Notes: generated from the sequence alone by a model not told the origin. 31,056 nt of DNA from Apostichopus parvimensis (GCA_000934455.1 KN882219.1:158346-189401); one strand, 5' to 3'. Counted from the first letter of the stretch, positions 1 through 10,568 are shown. Numbers and translations: made by a program.

Positions 1-335
1 TTTCATTTATAACGAAGTATGTGTCATGTTTCACGTTGACAGACAAATAGTTATGTAAATATACTTTAGTATTTTCATGAACTATATATAAGGTAAACTT
101 TGAAATCTAGTTGTCGGTATCATGTACAAACTCTTGAGGAAAATATTCATTGAGATTTAATTTCAATAAAACAGACGACGTTCCACGAATACTAAATTAA
201 TATAGCCTGGTTCAGTCTTCGTGTTCATTTCAACTGAGGGTTACCATGCCGTTCCGGTGGGCAAGAGTCATCCAATGTTCATTTCTGGTAATTATGCAGT
301 TGCAAAAAAGAGGAACCTATATCACGTAATCTACC

Positions 336-474
336 ATTTGCATGCCGGGATGAGAGAGGGAGGTGGGAGGAGTCAGAAGGCTGCAATTGGCTGGCTGGGG
401 GTCACTAAGAGGCCCTTGAAAATATGTAGGAGCCGTCAAATCGAGGGAAAGGGTTTGTGTAGTCGCATTTGCAT
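336..474. promoter_or_regulatory. two perfect POU octamers with an inverted CCAAT box between them
   Basis: ATTTGCAT occurs at 336-343 and again at 467-474, on the same strand 131 bp apart. ATTGG (CCAAT on the other strand) lies between them near 386. Octamer plus CCAAT is a known promoter pairing bound by POU/Oct and NF-Y factors, for example on histone genes. The stretch is GC-richer than its surroundings and lies 300-440 bp upstream of the first supported exon. A role as promoter is inference; the motifs are short enough to arise by chance. Confidence 0.3.
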
Positions 475-552
475 AATGTGAAGATTGCAACTGGCAGGCA
501 ATGTGCCATTGTTCGTCTCGTCTTGGCGTAACAGATCAACACTTCAAATGAG

Positions 553-595
553 AATTCAATTCTTCGGGGAATTCAATTCTTCGGGGAATTCAATT
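553..595. repeat. 17-bp tandem repeat, about 2.5 copies
   Basis: The unit AATTCAATTCTTCGGGG is repeated exactly at 553-569 and 570-586, followed by a partial third copy. This is a simple local duplication. Confidence 0.8.
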
Positions 596-772
596 TCTAG
601 ACGTCTCACTCTCTAATACAGAGTGCATGACTTTCATGAGTCAAATATTACTAAAATTTAATTAACGTGAAATCTCTATATACAAATTCATAATGCATCC
701 ATTTACTGGCAATTCATTGTTTTTGTCATCATTATTATTATTATATTGCATTGCAAATTTTCACATCTTTAG

Positions 773-925
773 AACCGGCCTAACAAAACGTCAATTATTA
801 TCGGCGAAGAAGCTAACCATGGATCCCGTAGACCTGAAGCAAAGCCAGAAGTCATTCCGCCAGAACCGCTTCTTCCTGCATCGATCAGCTCTCCATTTGT
901 TCGACCTAAGTTACACACGAGAAAG
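773..925 (+). CDS. internal exon of the large disordered-protein gene (51 codons, phase 0-0)
   Basis: The acceptor follows a T-rich tract ending TCTTTAG at 772, and the donor is AAAG/GTAAGT at 925/926, a near-consensus site. The frame that starts at the first exon base is open throughout and encodes a Pro/Arg/Lys-rich segment with EVIPPEPLLPAS in the middle. It joins the next exon without a phase change. A second frame has an ATG at 819, but after splicing it would stop at 1898, so I did not choose it. Confidence 0.75.
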
Positions 926-3900
926 GTAAGTTAAACACTAATTTGGGTACCTAATTAGGTAAATAGAAACCGGGATGCTTTACAAAAAACAATGGTGTAA
1001 CATCTGATCACCATTTGCCATGGATAAGAAATGTTTCTCGTTAGAAACACTGAACAGCAACAACGATTTGGACGTTGATGAACAGATCAGTCCCAGGTAC
1101 CCAAATTATAAATTTAATTTAAAGCAATATGTGTGGCAGAGAAGAATAACATGGAAGGGGAGGTATAATCCCAATATGTTTGTTTAGTTTGCAGTCAAAT
1201 CAATATACGGTTCCTTTGTGAGTAAATAAAGTTACTAAAATGCCTATAACAGTTCCCAGGAGAGCGTCCACGACGAATGTTGAGATGAAACGTTCAATTC
1301 ATAGCTTCTGTTTATTTCTCAGCGCAATGAGCTGACAGAATGGGTCTTACATAGTAACCGCAGTTTCTTTCTTAAATTACGAAGTAGTATTTAATGAGGT
1401 CAACGGAGGTCAGTGATAGAAGTGAATTAAAATGCATATATTCACTTCTATATCACGAATCGACTGATCTCATTTCCACTTAGTGTTTATCTTTGTTTCC
1501 TTGCTCTACTGATGGCATTCAGTTATACACAGTACTACCTGTGAGCTGGAGAAAATATGTCCTTAATCAATGCATTCAATCTGTGCTATTTACTCACAGA
1601 CATATATCTGTCGGTATAACCGCATCTAAGCAGCATTTCTAGAAGTGATCATCATCCTTTTTTTCTTATTTAATTAACATCTGCCAAATCATTCCCTTTG
1701 CCACATTTTAGGCTGCAACAGCTGGTAAACCTAAATCGTGGAAAAACACTGGAGACGTTAAGAAAGCTGAAGATATCATCATTAAACACGAAAGACAAGG
1801 AAATAAATCTGTTACATGTTCCGATCGTCGAAAAGGTTTCCATATTCATCGGTCTGGAGAAGTCGGCACTAGAAAGTCGCGCCATCATGATTGCCTGAAA
1901 CCTAAGGAGATATTACCTCCGTTGCAACGTTTCGCAATTTTAGAACGCTCGGCACTATGCAAAGTAGACAGCAAGAAACATGTTGTACCAGTTTCACGAC
2001 GAAGTGGAGGAGACCAACGACATGAATCTCGATCATTTGCCGTCGATACGAGTAAAATTTCAGAAAGAATCATTTCAGGTTGTCGGAAATTACAAGATTC
2101 ATCAAAGGAATCAAGAAATGTTAAAGTTTCGATAAGCTACCCGCCATCAGAAGTAAAAACAAGTAAAAAGGTTGAAGCTTTTAGGTTAAGGCCGCTTTCT
2201 TTCAAAGTTACATCAACGGCCAAAGGCATTTCAACGTGGAAAAGTGGGACACATCTCGAAAGTAAATCCAATAATCTCGGTAACAATGCAGACCGTAGTC
2301 AATCTGCCAAAGCAAAACAGCAAACTGTTAGTTCATCGTCGTCTCGCACCAAGCCAGAAATTGAGAAAGATTTTCCCGATAAAGAGAAAAGAGTTTCTTC
2401 AATATCGAGTTCAAGTAGTCTAACGTCGAATTGTGAAATTAAAGGAGAAAAGGCTGTTGTTTACAAGAGAGCAAGTCAAAAGAATGATTCCACTGCCACA
2501 TTACCAGACGATTACGTCGTCCCGTGTCAAGTACTTATTCCCATACCAGGTGATAAAAGTCCTTGTTCTACATTGGAAGAGCTTGGTAAACGTAACGCTA
2601 TTCTGCTAGCCAGTTCCGCAAGAAGACCCAAGTTTTGTAGTTACCTGGTGGACTCACTGCTTCAAGAGTCCGAATCAAAACCGGACTCTAGTTCTCAAAA
2701 ATCCACAGGTCTCGGTAATCCCGTACTTCAAGAGCACCAAGACATTGGAAGGATGGACGAAGCAACCCTATCTCAAGTTACTGGGAAAAGAACCGTAATG
2801 GACAAACCTGGTGCGACATCTAACGATGCTTTACGAGAGGAACAACGCGTACACACCGTCGATGCTCTTGAAATGGCTGATAGAGAAACAATAAATGTTG
2901 CACAGTCGGTAGCTTCAGGAAATGTTTCGGTTGAAATGACAAAGGAAGCAGAAAGTTCGAAAGATCCGGTAGATCAAACCTTGGGTTCAGTGATTGGTTC
3001 GGTTGCGATTGCAATTAAAGGAGGAATATCAAAAGAGGGTGAAAACCTGGAAGAACTTTCAGAAGCAAGCTTTAGTCTCCATGACAAGACCTCTGCGGAA
3101 ACTAATCGCATGCAGAAGGAAGAAAACAGATGTTCCCAATGTCCCCGTGGTGATGAGGATCATGATGTAGTTGATGAAGACTTTCATGACACCGATACGA
3201 TAAATTCTTCTTTGCGTCATTCATTCGAAGATGGAGAAACGATCAAGTATCATGATAAGTCGGTTGATAAATCAGGGGATATACCATCATCTGCTGACCA
3301 TCCAAACAAAGACACTGAATCATCTAATCCTGCTGAAAAGTCGTTTGTCCTTTCATCTAGTAACTGTTTCGTGAGAGATTTATCCGCAATCAGCACCGAC
3401 CATGACAAAGTTGATAACAGAGCGCTCAACGAAAGTCTGTATGAAGAGGGTAACCTCTCAGCAACCAAAGACGATCTCCTTGCAATTAAGAACTCCCAAT
3501 TTGATGATCTTAAACTTACAGATACTGAAGTAAGCAACACTGATAGCAATTCTTCATCCCTTATCTGTAGTCCCCGTAAAGTTTTAACCACCGATATTAA
3601 TTACCTTTCTAACAGAGGACGTAAAGATCACAATGTGCAGGGAGAGGACATTGTTTCTGCTAGCAATGAAGAAGGACCTGCCTGCAAAGACCTCTCTCAA
3701 TCTGTTGAACTTACACTCAACGGCACTGATGCTTCCAAGTTTGATAACTATTCGTTAGAACTTTCTTCTTTGTCAGACCAAGTTTCTGGAACTACCTCAG
3801 AACGCATTAAGGTTGATAACGGAGTGCAATTGTATAGTATTCCAAAGGGCGATATATTGCCTACACTTAATAAAGAAGACCAACATACTTTGGATGATAA

Positions 3901-5461
3901 AAGATCTGCAAACAGTATTCAGGATGGAAACGGGGCACCTATTGACTTTAGCAAAGTGGGGTCTACTAGAAATGAAATGAAATGTGGAACAAAAGAGATC
4001 GTTGACAAAGTCATTAGAGAGGAACACAATATCGGGTCAGAAGATGATCATCAGGAGGTCAACCGTAGTGAGAATCCAAATAACTTGTCATTGCACCGTG
4101 AAGTCCTTCCTTTCTTGTCCAAGAATCAACAAAGGAGAGAAATTAGCAGTCAACAAACTGTGCTCACATCTAAATTATTAGTCGCAGAATTTCCTACTCA
4201 TGATGACTCAGCGGGGAAATGTGTCAATGATAAAGAAGAAAGTAGAAGGCCAGATAAAAATTCTCACAACTGCATAGAAATGAAACAGAAAACTGTAAAC
4301 AGAGAAAATCTGGCACAGGAAATCGACTTACATGCACATGACGCAACAGAGGACTCGTTGGCCGTTAAAGAAAAACCTTTTATACAGGACGTATGTGATA
4401 ACAATACGCAGACTGGCCAGATGTACCGAGAAGAGAAAGGAAAGATTGATGAAAAAGACATTGACTGCGGAGAGAAAGTGAAAGAAGTCTACAAAATGGA
4501 TAACTCTTTGCCTTGTACCAAGAAAGAAAATGATAGTGTGTCATTTCGGGACGAGCGCAAAACCAGTAACGAATCACGGCATCAATCTCAAAGGCCCACC
4601 AAAAGTTCTGTCAACGGTGATCCCAATACCAGCATTAAATATGTATCAACGCCAAACCAACATAATCCCTTAGTGATGGTCAAGAAAGCGACAACTTCAC
4701 ATATCACACGTGAAGTACCTGAGAAAGAAATGCAAAGTAACCATGACTTTCATAAGGAATTAACCAATGATGATACAAGTCAGGAAAAATTAAGAGGTAA
4801 AGATGATTCTAAACAAATTATTTTCTCGCACAACAAAGTGGACCATGAAAGTCCCGTAAGGTTGCCAGTCATCCAAGAGGAAACCATCTCTAGGTCATCA
4901 AATGGAGAGATCAAGAGTACAACAGGATCCGTCAACTGTTTCCGAAATGATAATACTAATGATGTCTATGCAGAATCGATGGCCGTGGGCCATTCTCGGG
5001 GAAATTTTGTAAACCTGAATCAACTTAGGGACGGATGTGAGTTTGGAACGCCAGGACGAAATGTATCTGTCGAAGCATTCGATCGAGCTTACCAGAATGT
5101 TTGTGTGGCTAAAATGATGGGTCATTTGATTCATAAGAAAGCAGTATCCATAATTGATCGCCTGTATTTGAGCATGGAAAATGTTGCTTATTCGGGAAAT
5201 ATGACGGATAAATTTTACATCACATTCTTGAATTCTGTTGAAGCACAACTCCTCGAACAAGAAACAGAGCATTTCGTCGAAGGTTTAAATAAAGTCTTCC
5301 TTAACCTTCATCGTATATGGACGGCCGAGGATGCGTTCATTCAATCCTGTGAGGATATGGTACATAAAATAGTGCCTTCTGTGACAAGAAAAGAATACGG
5401 AGGTGATGATGACGTCGAAAATACCGAGGCTGACGTTAACGTTAAAGGAATAGGGCCGTGA
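773..5461 (+). CDS. large disordered Ser/Glu/Lys/Asp-rich protein, family not recognised (3' part of gene)
   Basis: Two exons, 773-925 and 1712-5461, join in phase 0 to give at least 1300 residues ending at TGA 5459-5461. The first start codon is not in the supported exons: the frame is closed by the TAG of the splice acceptor at 770-772, so an upstream exon must supply it. Most of the protein is low in hydrophobic and aromatic residues and rich in Ser, Glu, Lys, Asp, Asn and Thr, as in long intrinsically disordered proteins. There are no signal peptide, membrane helices or zinc-binding cysteine clusters. Only residues ~1160-1280 are hydrophobic and helix-like, suggesting one C-terminal folded domain. 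A scaffold or regulatory protein is possible, but this is a guess. A long uninterrupted frame, good splice signals and phase agreement make it a real gene. Confidence 0.85.
926..1711 (+). other. intron of the large disordered-protein gene
   Basis: GTAAGT donor at 926, and an acceptor ending CACATTTTAG at 1711 after a T-rich tract. The 786-bp intron carries a perfect 11-bp inverted repeat at 1417-1450 and nothing else recognisable. Confidence 0.7.
1417..1450. repeat. perfect 11-bp inverted repeat (hairpin) in intron
   Basis: TAGAAGTGAAT at 1417-1427 is the exact reverse complement of ATTCACTTCTA at 1440-1450, with a 12-nt loop. It could fold in the pre-mRNA. No terminal motif of a known element is seen. 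Confidence 0.7.
1712..5461 (+). CDS. 3.75-kb terminal coding exon of the large disordered-protein gene
   Basis: The exon starts after CACATTTTAG and encodes 1249 residues before TGA. The frame is open from the exact splice site, so the coding part begins at 1712. An in-frame TTG at 1922 is not needed as a start. The N-terminal ~150 residues of the exon are basic (Lys/Arg/His). Then comes about 950 residues of acidic and serine-rich sequence with poly-Ser runs such as SSISSSSSLTS. The C-terminal stretch (bases ~5039-5400) has regularly spaced hydrophobic and aromatic residues, for example AFDRAYQNVCVAKMMGHLIH, predicted helical by eye. The last residues return to acidic disorder. No repeat unit or catalytic motif was found. 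Confidence 0.88.
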   Translation, partial: AATAGKPKSWKNTGDVKKAEDIIIKHERQGNKSVTCSDRRKGFHIHRSGEVGTRKSRHHDCLKPKEILPPLQRFAILERSALCKVDSKKHVVPVSRRSGGDQRHESRSFAVDTSKISERIISGCRKLQDSSKESRNVKVSISYPPSEVKTSKKVEAFRLRPLSFKVTSTAKGISTWKSGTHLESKSNNLGNNADRSQSAKAKQQTVSSSSSRTKPEIEKDFPDKEKRVSSISSSSSLTSNCEIKGEKAVVYKRASQKNDSTATLPDDYVVPCQVLIPIPGDKSPCSTLEELGKRNAILLASSARRPKFCSYLVDSLLQESESKPDSSSQKSTGLGNPVLQEHQDIGRMDEATLSQVTGKRTVMDKPGATSNDALREEQRVHTVDALEMADRETINVAQSVASGNVSVEMTKEAESSKDPVDQTLGSVIGSVAIAIKGGISKEGENLEELSEASFSLHDKTSAETNRMQKEENRCSQCPRGDEDHDVVDEDFHDTDTINSSLRHSFEDGETIKYHDKSVDKSGDIPSSADHPNKDTESSNPAEKSFVLSSSNCFVRDLSAISTDHDKVDNRALNESLYEEGNLSATKDDLLAIKNSQFDDLKLTDTEVSNTDSNSSSLICSPRKVLTTDINYLSNRGRKDHNVQGEDIVSASNEEGPACKDLSQSVELTLNGTDASKFDNYSLELSSLSDQVSGTTSERIKVDNGVQLYSIPKGDILPTLNKEDQHTLDDKRSANSIQDGNGAPIDFSKVGSTRNEMKCGTKEIVDKVIREEHNIGSEDDHQEVNRSENPNNLSLHREVLPFLSKNQQRREISSQQTVLTSKLLVAEFPTHDDSAGKCVNDKEESRRPDKNSHNCIEMKQKTVNRENLAQEIDLHAHDATEDSLAVKEKPFIQDVCDNNTQTGQMYREEKGKIDEKDIDCGEKVKEVYKMDNSLPCTKKENDSVSFRDERKTSNESRHQSQRPTKSSVNGDPNTSIKYVSTPNQHNPLVMVKKATTSHITREVPEKEMQSNHDFHKELTNDDTSQEKLRGKDDSKQIIFSHNKVDHESPVRLPVIQEETISRSSNGEIKSTTGSVNCFRNDNTNDVYAESMAVGHSRGNFVNLNQLRDGCEFGTPGRNVSVEAFDRAYQNVCVAKMMGHLIHKKAVSIIDRLYLSMENVAYSGNMTDKFYITFLNSVEAQLLEQETEHFVEGLNKVFLNLHRIWTAEDAFIQSCEDMVHKIVPSVTRKEYGGDDDVENTEADVNVKGIGP

Positions 5462-5470
5462 TTATTTTAA

Positions 5471-5491
5471 GAAGTGCCTTTAAGGCACTTC
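5471..5491 (+). other. perfect hairpin just after the stop codon of the large gene
   Basis: GAAGTGCCTT and AAGGCACTTC are exact reverse complements around one central T, nine bases after the TGA. In RNA this would be an 8-bp GC-containing stem with a 5-nt loop. It does not match the replication-dependent histone 3' stem-loop, whose stem and loop sequences differ. A role in mRNA stability or 3' processing is only a possibility. Confidence 0.6.
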
Positions 5492-6752
5492 CCTCAACAC
5501 ATACCGAACAGTTGACTACACGAGAGACGACATAGTGTGTCATAAACACAGATAAGCCTTTCAATGTGAACAAAGAATGACAAGCGATTTATAACATGTT
5601 GTCCAAGGTGAGCATTTAGAATTTAAAACATTAACAAATAATCATTGAAAGTTCACACAAGTCATGTGGTTATGAACAAACTATTAAAAGAGTGAAACTT
5701 ATAAAACAAGATTTAATTCTGCATTTCTCGCTATGATTCTACATAACGAGCAATATGTTGGATCTGAAGTTCGATTTGGACTAATGATGCTTTGAATGAT
5801 TTTAATATCGAACGGAAAGATATATGCAACTAAGAGTTTATTTACTATAATTGTTACATGAAAATCTAAGTAAGCGATTTTAATTGCGATAGAAAAGAAC
5901 CTTTCTTTTCTTAAATTGTAAGTTAAGTCATTATATTCCATTCCATTATAAATATAAGATACATTAGAAGTTACATATTTATGAAGTATTAATAGTAAAT
6001 GGACATTACGCATGTTCCAAAAAGAGCAAGGGCGAAACTGAAAAAATCATACAACATAGTTTAAGCAGAATTCTTTTAAGAAAATTCTTATGCTTCCAAG
6101 ATCACAAAAAGAGCATGCGTTTAACTATGGAGTATGATGATATTTCTTTTGCCATCAATTAGTTATTTAATAAATTAGGAGATCATAGATTAATGAAATG
6201 ATAAATGGGTTACAATGAATGTGCTTGAACTACGCCGACTCGTAAAATTTAAGTACCGATACTCAGAAATTTTTCATTTAGATTAATACATGAAAGTGCC
6301 AATATAATTGAAACACTGATAAAGCAGCTTCTCTTTTCGGCTGTTTTCTTTTAACCACTTTAAAATTCAATTAGCTTATTGGCTATCGTGCATTGCAATC
6401 ACCCTTTTCTTTATCTTGTGTGCGTTTCAGATCATATCAAAACTCTCTATGTAAAGCAGAATCGTCGGTTATTATGATTTTGCGCAATTTCTTCAATTTG
6501 ACAGTTGTTGAACTGATTTGACTATTAGTATAATTTCTCTCACGATATCAGATAATATGCTGCTTAACGTGTAATGCATAGGTTTGCATTCTGCAGCACT
6601 GTTCCGTTTCAATGGTCCAGGAAAACGTATAGAGAAGATTGAGACTATATGCCCTATGTATAATAATGACAGAAGAATAAAGAAGAATGTTTTCACATAT
6701 ACATTAGAGCAAAGTGATGGTGAAAGACACCGAATTAACTTTTCTTTAACAA

Positions 6753-6758
6753 TTTAAT
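6753..6758 (-). terminator. possible ATTAAA polyadenylation signal for SLC35G1
   Basis: ATTAAA on the minus strand, about 20 bases after the SLC35G1 stop codon. This would give a very short 3' UTR; a more distal site is equally possible. Confidence 0.25.
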
Positions 6759-6778
6759 ACAGAGAAGAATTTTAAAGA

Positions 6779-7807
6779 CTATTTGTCATATAAAAGATTG
6801 ATTTCCTCGCTAGTATCATATTTCAGCTGTTCATCATTTTGGCGACGTTCGTCTCCGGCCTTTGTTTGTGATGTCATATAATTCTTCATCAACGCTATCC
6901 CGATGTTTGCCATAAGTATTAACAAGGATCCACTGGCAGAAAAGAAATCTGGTGACATTTTAAGCAATGCAAATTGAAATAAGAAAGTAAAGGGAATACT
7001 TGAAGTGACGACTATGGTAACATGAACAGCTTTTTCCGTTTTTAAGGCGTTGGTAAAACCAATCTGAACCAAAAAATTGAGAAAACCAGTAGCAAATAAC
7101 AACAGACGAACTAATCCACAAGGTGGAATCGATAAAGATGGGAACGTGAATGTCAACACAGACATTGATACGGCGAAAACAAAGCCATAAAATGTTTGAA
7201 TTGTCAGTGAATGTACGTTTCTTTCTAATAATAGTCTAGATAAGGTGAAACTAACAGCTGAAGTTACACCACATGCAAGACCGATTAAAACTCCAAACAT
7301 CCGGTATAATAACAAATTAGTGTTAATATCAGAGTCAATGACATGAATAAATAGCTGTGGCTTCGATATAAAAACGACCCCAGAAAGACTAACAATCGAA
7401 AGGAAGAAATCCTGGTAAGTGTAAGGCTCTTTTAGGAGGACTAAGGCGATGAATCCTGTGAAGATCGGCATTGTGTTGTACAGGGCAATGACACTGCCAA
7501 CATCGATGTAAGTCATGGAATAAATGAGACATATGGTACAGATGGTTGAGAAAACAGAACGAGTTACCAATAACTTCCATTCATTACGTGTGTCCTCTTT
7601 CAGACGATGGAATTCCTTCTTGCACATAAAGTACAGGACTGTGCAAGAACAGAAAGTCAGAGATCTCACCCACAGAGCTTCTAAAGGATTTACACTCTCC
7701 ATGACAAATCTCATGGAAACATCCATACATGCAACAAGAACGGCACTACTGAAGGCATAAAGAAGACCTTTTATCCCACAGATTACATTAAAGCAATGTT
7801 GGAACAT
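6779..7807 (-). CDS. SLC35G1: SLC35G1-like EamA/DMT transporter, single exon, complete
   Basis: Encodes 342 residues from ATG 7807-7805 (A at -3, a good context) to TAG 6781-6779. Ten hydrophobic segments are visible, from GLLYAFSSAVLVACMD near the N-terminus to SLLILMANIGIALM near the C-terminus, the usual layout of two EamA five-helix repeats. The loop-helix pattern ALYNTMPIFTGF...LLKEPYTYQDF and CGLVRLLLFATGF...NALKTEK closely parallels vertebrate SLC35G1 as I remember it. Members of this family act as multipass membrane proteins; SLC35G1 (POST) is reported to couple ER calcium state to plasma-membrane pumps, but the substrate here is unknown. The frame is open upstream to about 7906 with only non-ATG codons, so ATG 7807 is preferred. 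It has no introns, which may reflect an old retrocopy or the family's simple gene structure. The C-terminal tail is charged and cytosolic-looking. Confidence 0.9.
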   Translation of the reverse strand: MFQHCFNVICGIKGLLYAFSSAVLVACMDVSMRFVMESVNPLEALWVRSLTFCSCTVLYFMCKKEFHRLKEDTRNEWKLLVTRSVFSTICTICLIYSMTYIDVGSVIALYNTMPIFTGFIALVLLKEPYTYQDFFLSIVSLSGVVFISKPQLFIHVIDSDINTNLLLYRMFGVLIGLACGVTSAVSFTLSRLLLERNVHSLTIQTFYGFVFAVSMSVLTFTFPSLSIPPCGLVRLLLFATGFLNFLVQIGFTNALKTEKAVHVTIVVTSSIPFTFLFQFALLKMSPDFFSASGSLLILMANIGIALMKNYMTSQTKAGDERRQNDEQLKYDTSEEINLLYDK

Positions 7808-8239
7808 CGTGGTCAACGGCGTATTGAAGTTGAAACGCTGCTGGGTCGTCTGATACAAGTTAGTATGCAGTATGGGCTTCCCCCGTAGGACCTCTTGCGA
7901 GGTTGATCAGGGGTAAACTCCTATATTTGATTTGATTTTGCAGTATGGGCTGCTTCCTATCTTTGTAGCACACAGAAATATGATTTTTCATAGACACCAT
8001 ACCGTATCAGCAACTACGGAAGCCTTATACAGCCATACGCCCATAAGCAAAGCAATATGCATCTCCAGTTGAAATTTAAGTTAAACCCGGGCACAACCGT
8101 TCCCCATAAATGAAAACCAAACAGCTCATCATGAAGTTTTTTGTGGCGCCCTCACTTCCTTTGGTTTGGCTTTGTGGAGGTCGCACTACTCTTATTCTAG
8201 TTTAATCAATGTACGCTGCCGTGCTCGGTGATGAGGATT

Positions 8240-8251
8240 GGGGGGGGGGGG
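8240..8251. repeat. G12 homopolymer
   Basis: Run of 12 G on the plus strand, upstream of SLC35G1. Confidence 0.9.
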
Positions 8252-8616
8252 ACGGTACCGACCTTAGGGTGATATATATTGTTCTCTGGTGGGCCATACC
8301 AAACAACACGTCATCTCCATTTTCAAGACGAGACTAAGGTGTATAGTAACTGTTTAGTTGCACTGGAATTTAGGTTTACTGGCATAATGAAATGAAGAAC
8401 GGACAATATATACACAAATAATATATGGATTGAAACTTAAATTACATCGAAGAATGGGACACTTAAGTTGATTTTGTATGACTGAGTAGTATATCAATGG
8501 CTGGGTGAGAAGAGCCCAAGAATATAAATTCAGTTCTGTCAGCGTTCGTTTTCAAACTTTAGTTCATCCAGTCCGGACTACACCCTGCAGGACTTCTTCA
8601 GGCACCTTTTCATAAT

Positions 8617-8628
8617 GGGGGGGGGGGG
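8617..8628. repeat. G12 homopolymer
   Basis: Run of 12 G on the plus strand, in intergenic DNA. Confidence 0.9.
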
Positions 8629-10568
8629 AGCTTTGGTGATGAGCAGCAATTGCCGTTTTGTAAGAAATGAAAGCGACTTTACAAGGTAAACAAAATACAT
8701 CATTGTATTCTTGTTCCAGCAATGCTCTTCATGGGGATTGACCTAAGGCTTGTTTGAAGAAGCATCTCTAACCCTTTTCCTGTATTTCTTACTAAACCGT
8801 TGTTAATATGCAAAATTATGCAGGGTTCTAGAACTACTGAAATGCTGCAATTTGATCGTGAGATATTCTGTCCCTTTTCATATCCAATACTACACTCCTT
8901 AGTAATTTAAACAAGAAATAAACGAGGACAAAACTTTAAGATGTAAGTGCAAAAAGGTGATCAAAACCTCATATACTAGATGTTCCCTTTGCTCTTGTTA
9001 AGGGAATTGTTACCATCCTTGCAGTAAATCTCACTATTTGCGTATTTTTTACTTATATTATTCTACCTGTAAAAATGCGAATTTGTATTGTTGTAAAAAA
9101 CTTTTGACTAAATTTGAAAACGTTTTATTCTTCTTGTTAAAACCACCTCAACATTAACAAAAGTTAACCGAGCTGAGTAATTATATTGCAAATAGGTGAC
9201 TTGACTTGCCAACCAAGATGAAGAAAAGAAAAAGAAAATTAAAAGTAGAAATAACAGCAGAAGTATTACAGTTTCACATCACTGAAATTATTTCACATGA
9301 GTTTATTACAAATACCCAAAAAAATAATCATAAAGTTTTCCTAATTTGAAGCAATACAAAAAAGAGACAAGAAAAGTAATGAAAACAACAGATAAGCAAA
9401 TAGCTCTAACATAAATTTAATTTTTTCTTCTTCAAATGCTTCCAATATTATCGCTGCTATCAACTTTTTCTGGGTAACCATCTTATTAACACGATAGTCA
9501 ATCATGCTTGTGAGAATGCTGCATATTGTGAACTCGACTCTGCCATCTTTTGATTATAAGTTTATTTCTCTCTCTCTCCGCCAGAATTATTGCTTTTTTT
9601 TTTGGAGGACTTCACCACAAATTGGTGACTCTATTTAGACTACGTAACACATAGATGAGGTACAGACATTTTTACATGACTTTGCAAAAATGAAATTAAG
9701 GCTAAACAAGATCAACTGTTTGCCATCAGAAAAATTAGGAATAAACAATTGGAAAACTTTCTGACATTAAACAGCTAATACCTCTTACATATAAGAAGCT
9801 AAGCGGTTAAAAACACAAATCTCGTAACTAGATTCGAGGGATTCACAGCCAGTTGCGACCATTTTCTAATGGTAATGAATGTAAATGTTAATTGCAAAAC
9901 AAGGTGGGAGAGAGATTTTAATTAGGTGTTAAACACTGTGAATATTCATCACTTGCATAGATGACAATCCAATTCAAAATACAACGTTCAAGATCTGGTT
10001 TGTTAAGAAGAAAATAGTGTATCAATGTTGTTGTATCTACGGACTGCATAACACTATTACAATAACGTTATTTACATGCTATCAATTCCGTTATTAACCG
10101 ACATGAATCTGGAATAGTATTTAGTATTTATTTCAAGCAATTTGTAGTATTTAGCTCAATTTATTGAAATCTAAGCAAAAAAAGCAAAAAACTCGCGACC
10201 ATATTTTATTTAACACTGCTCTAGCTCAAGTTTAATAACAACTTTCATCAATAAATCAAATCACCTTTAATAGCCATTAAATAATGTACACAAAAATTTG
10301 GAATTTAGTTCCATAACTTGCCATGAGATGTTTGAGAAAAGAATAAGAAATGTTAGTTTTATAACCTTAACCACTTAAGTAAAACATAATGTTGTACTCT
10401 TTACGATTAGTCACATTACCCATTGATATCATCTTTCATATAGAATTAAATATCTTTAACAAACCTTATTTAAACATGAAACAGCCAATGAATTCCTCTG
10501 AGGTTTGATATTCAGGGGAGTTATTTTCGTTACTAAGGCACCTTTCTTTCTGTATTAAGGCACTTATT

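Larger units (their letters stand above)
1..772. other. upstream region of the large plus-strand gene, no supported exon
   Basis: No exon could be supported here. An 86-codon open frame at 221-481 has no domain-like content and no convincing splice sites. A 14-codon stretch from the ATG at 245 ends in a weak GTAATT donor in the phase needed by the exon at 773, so it could be a first exon, but I would not rely on it. The stretch holds two octamer motifs, an inverted CCAAT box and a short 17-bp tandem repeat, so it may be promoter or 5' intron DNA. Confidence 0.4.
5462..6778. other. convergent intergenic region between the large gene and SLC35G1
   Basis: AT-rich, about 1.3 kb, lying between the 3' ends of two convergent genes. 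It probably contains both 3' UTRs. AATAAA at about 6168 could serve the plus-strand gene and ATTAAA (minus strand, 6753-6758) the minus-strand gene. No supported coding exon; the short open frames at 5699-6013 and 6493-6696 are AT-rich and show no domain. Confidence 0.5.

Noticed and set aside
1698-1898. Separate small plus-strand gene overlapping the large exon.
   Set aside because: It is another frame of the large exon; the phase-0 frame from the acceptor at 1712 continues for 1249 codons.
1922-1924. TTG start for the large protein.
   Set aside because: The frame is open back to the splice acceptor at 1712 and beyond into the previous exon; no start is needed here.
5471-5491. Histone-type 3' stem-loop.
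   Set aside because: Stem and loop sequence do not fit the histone consensus and the upstream protein is not a histone.
7856-7858. TTG start for SLC35G1.
   Set aside because: Animal genes rarely use TTG; an in-frame ATG with A at -3 lies at 7807, before the first membrane helix.
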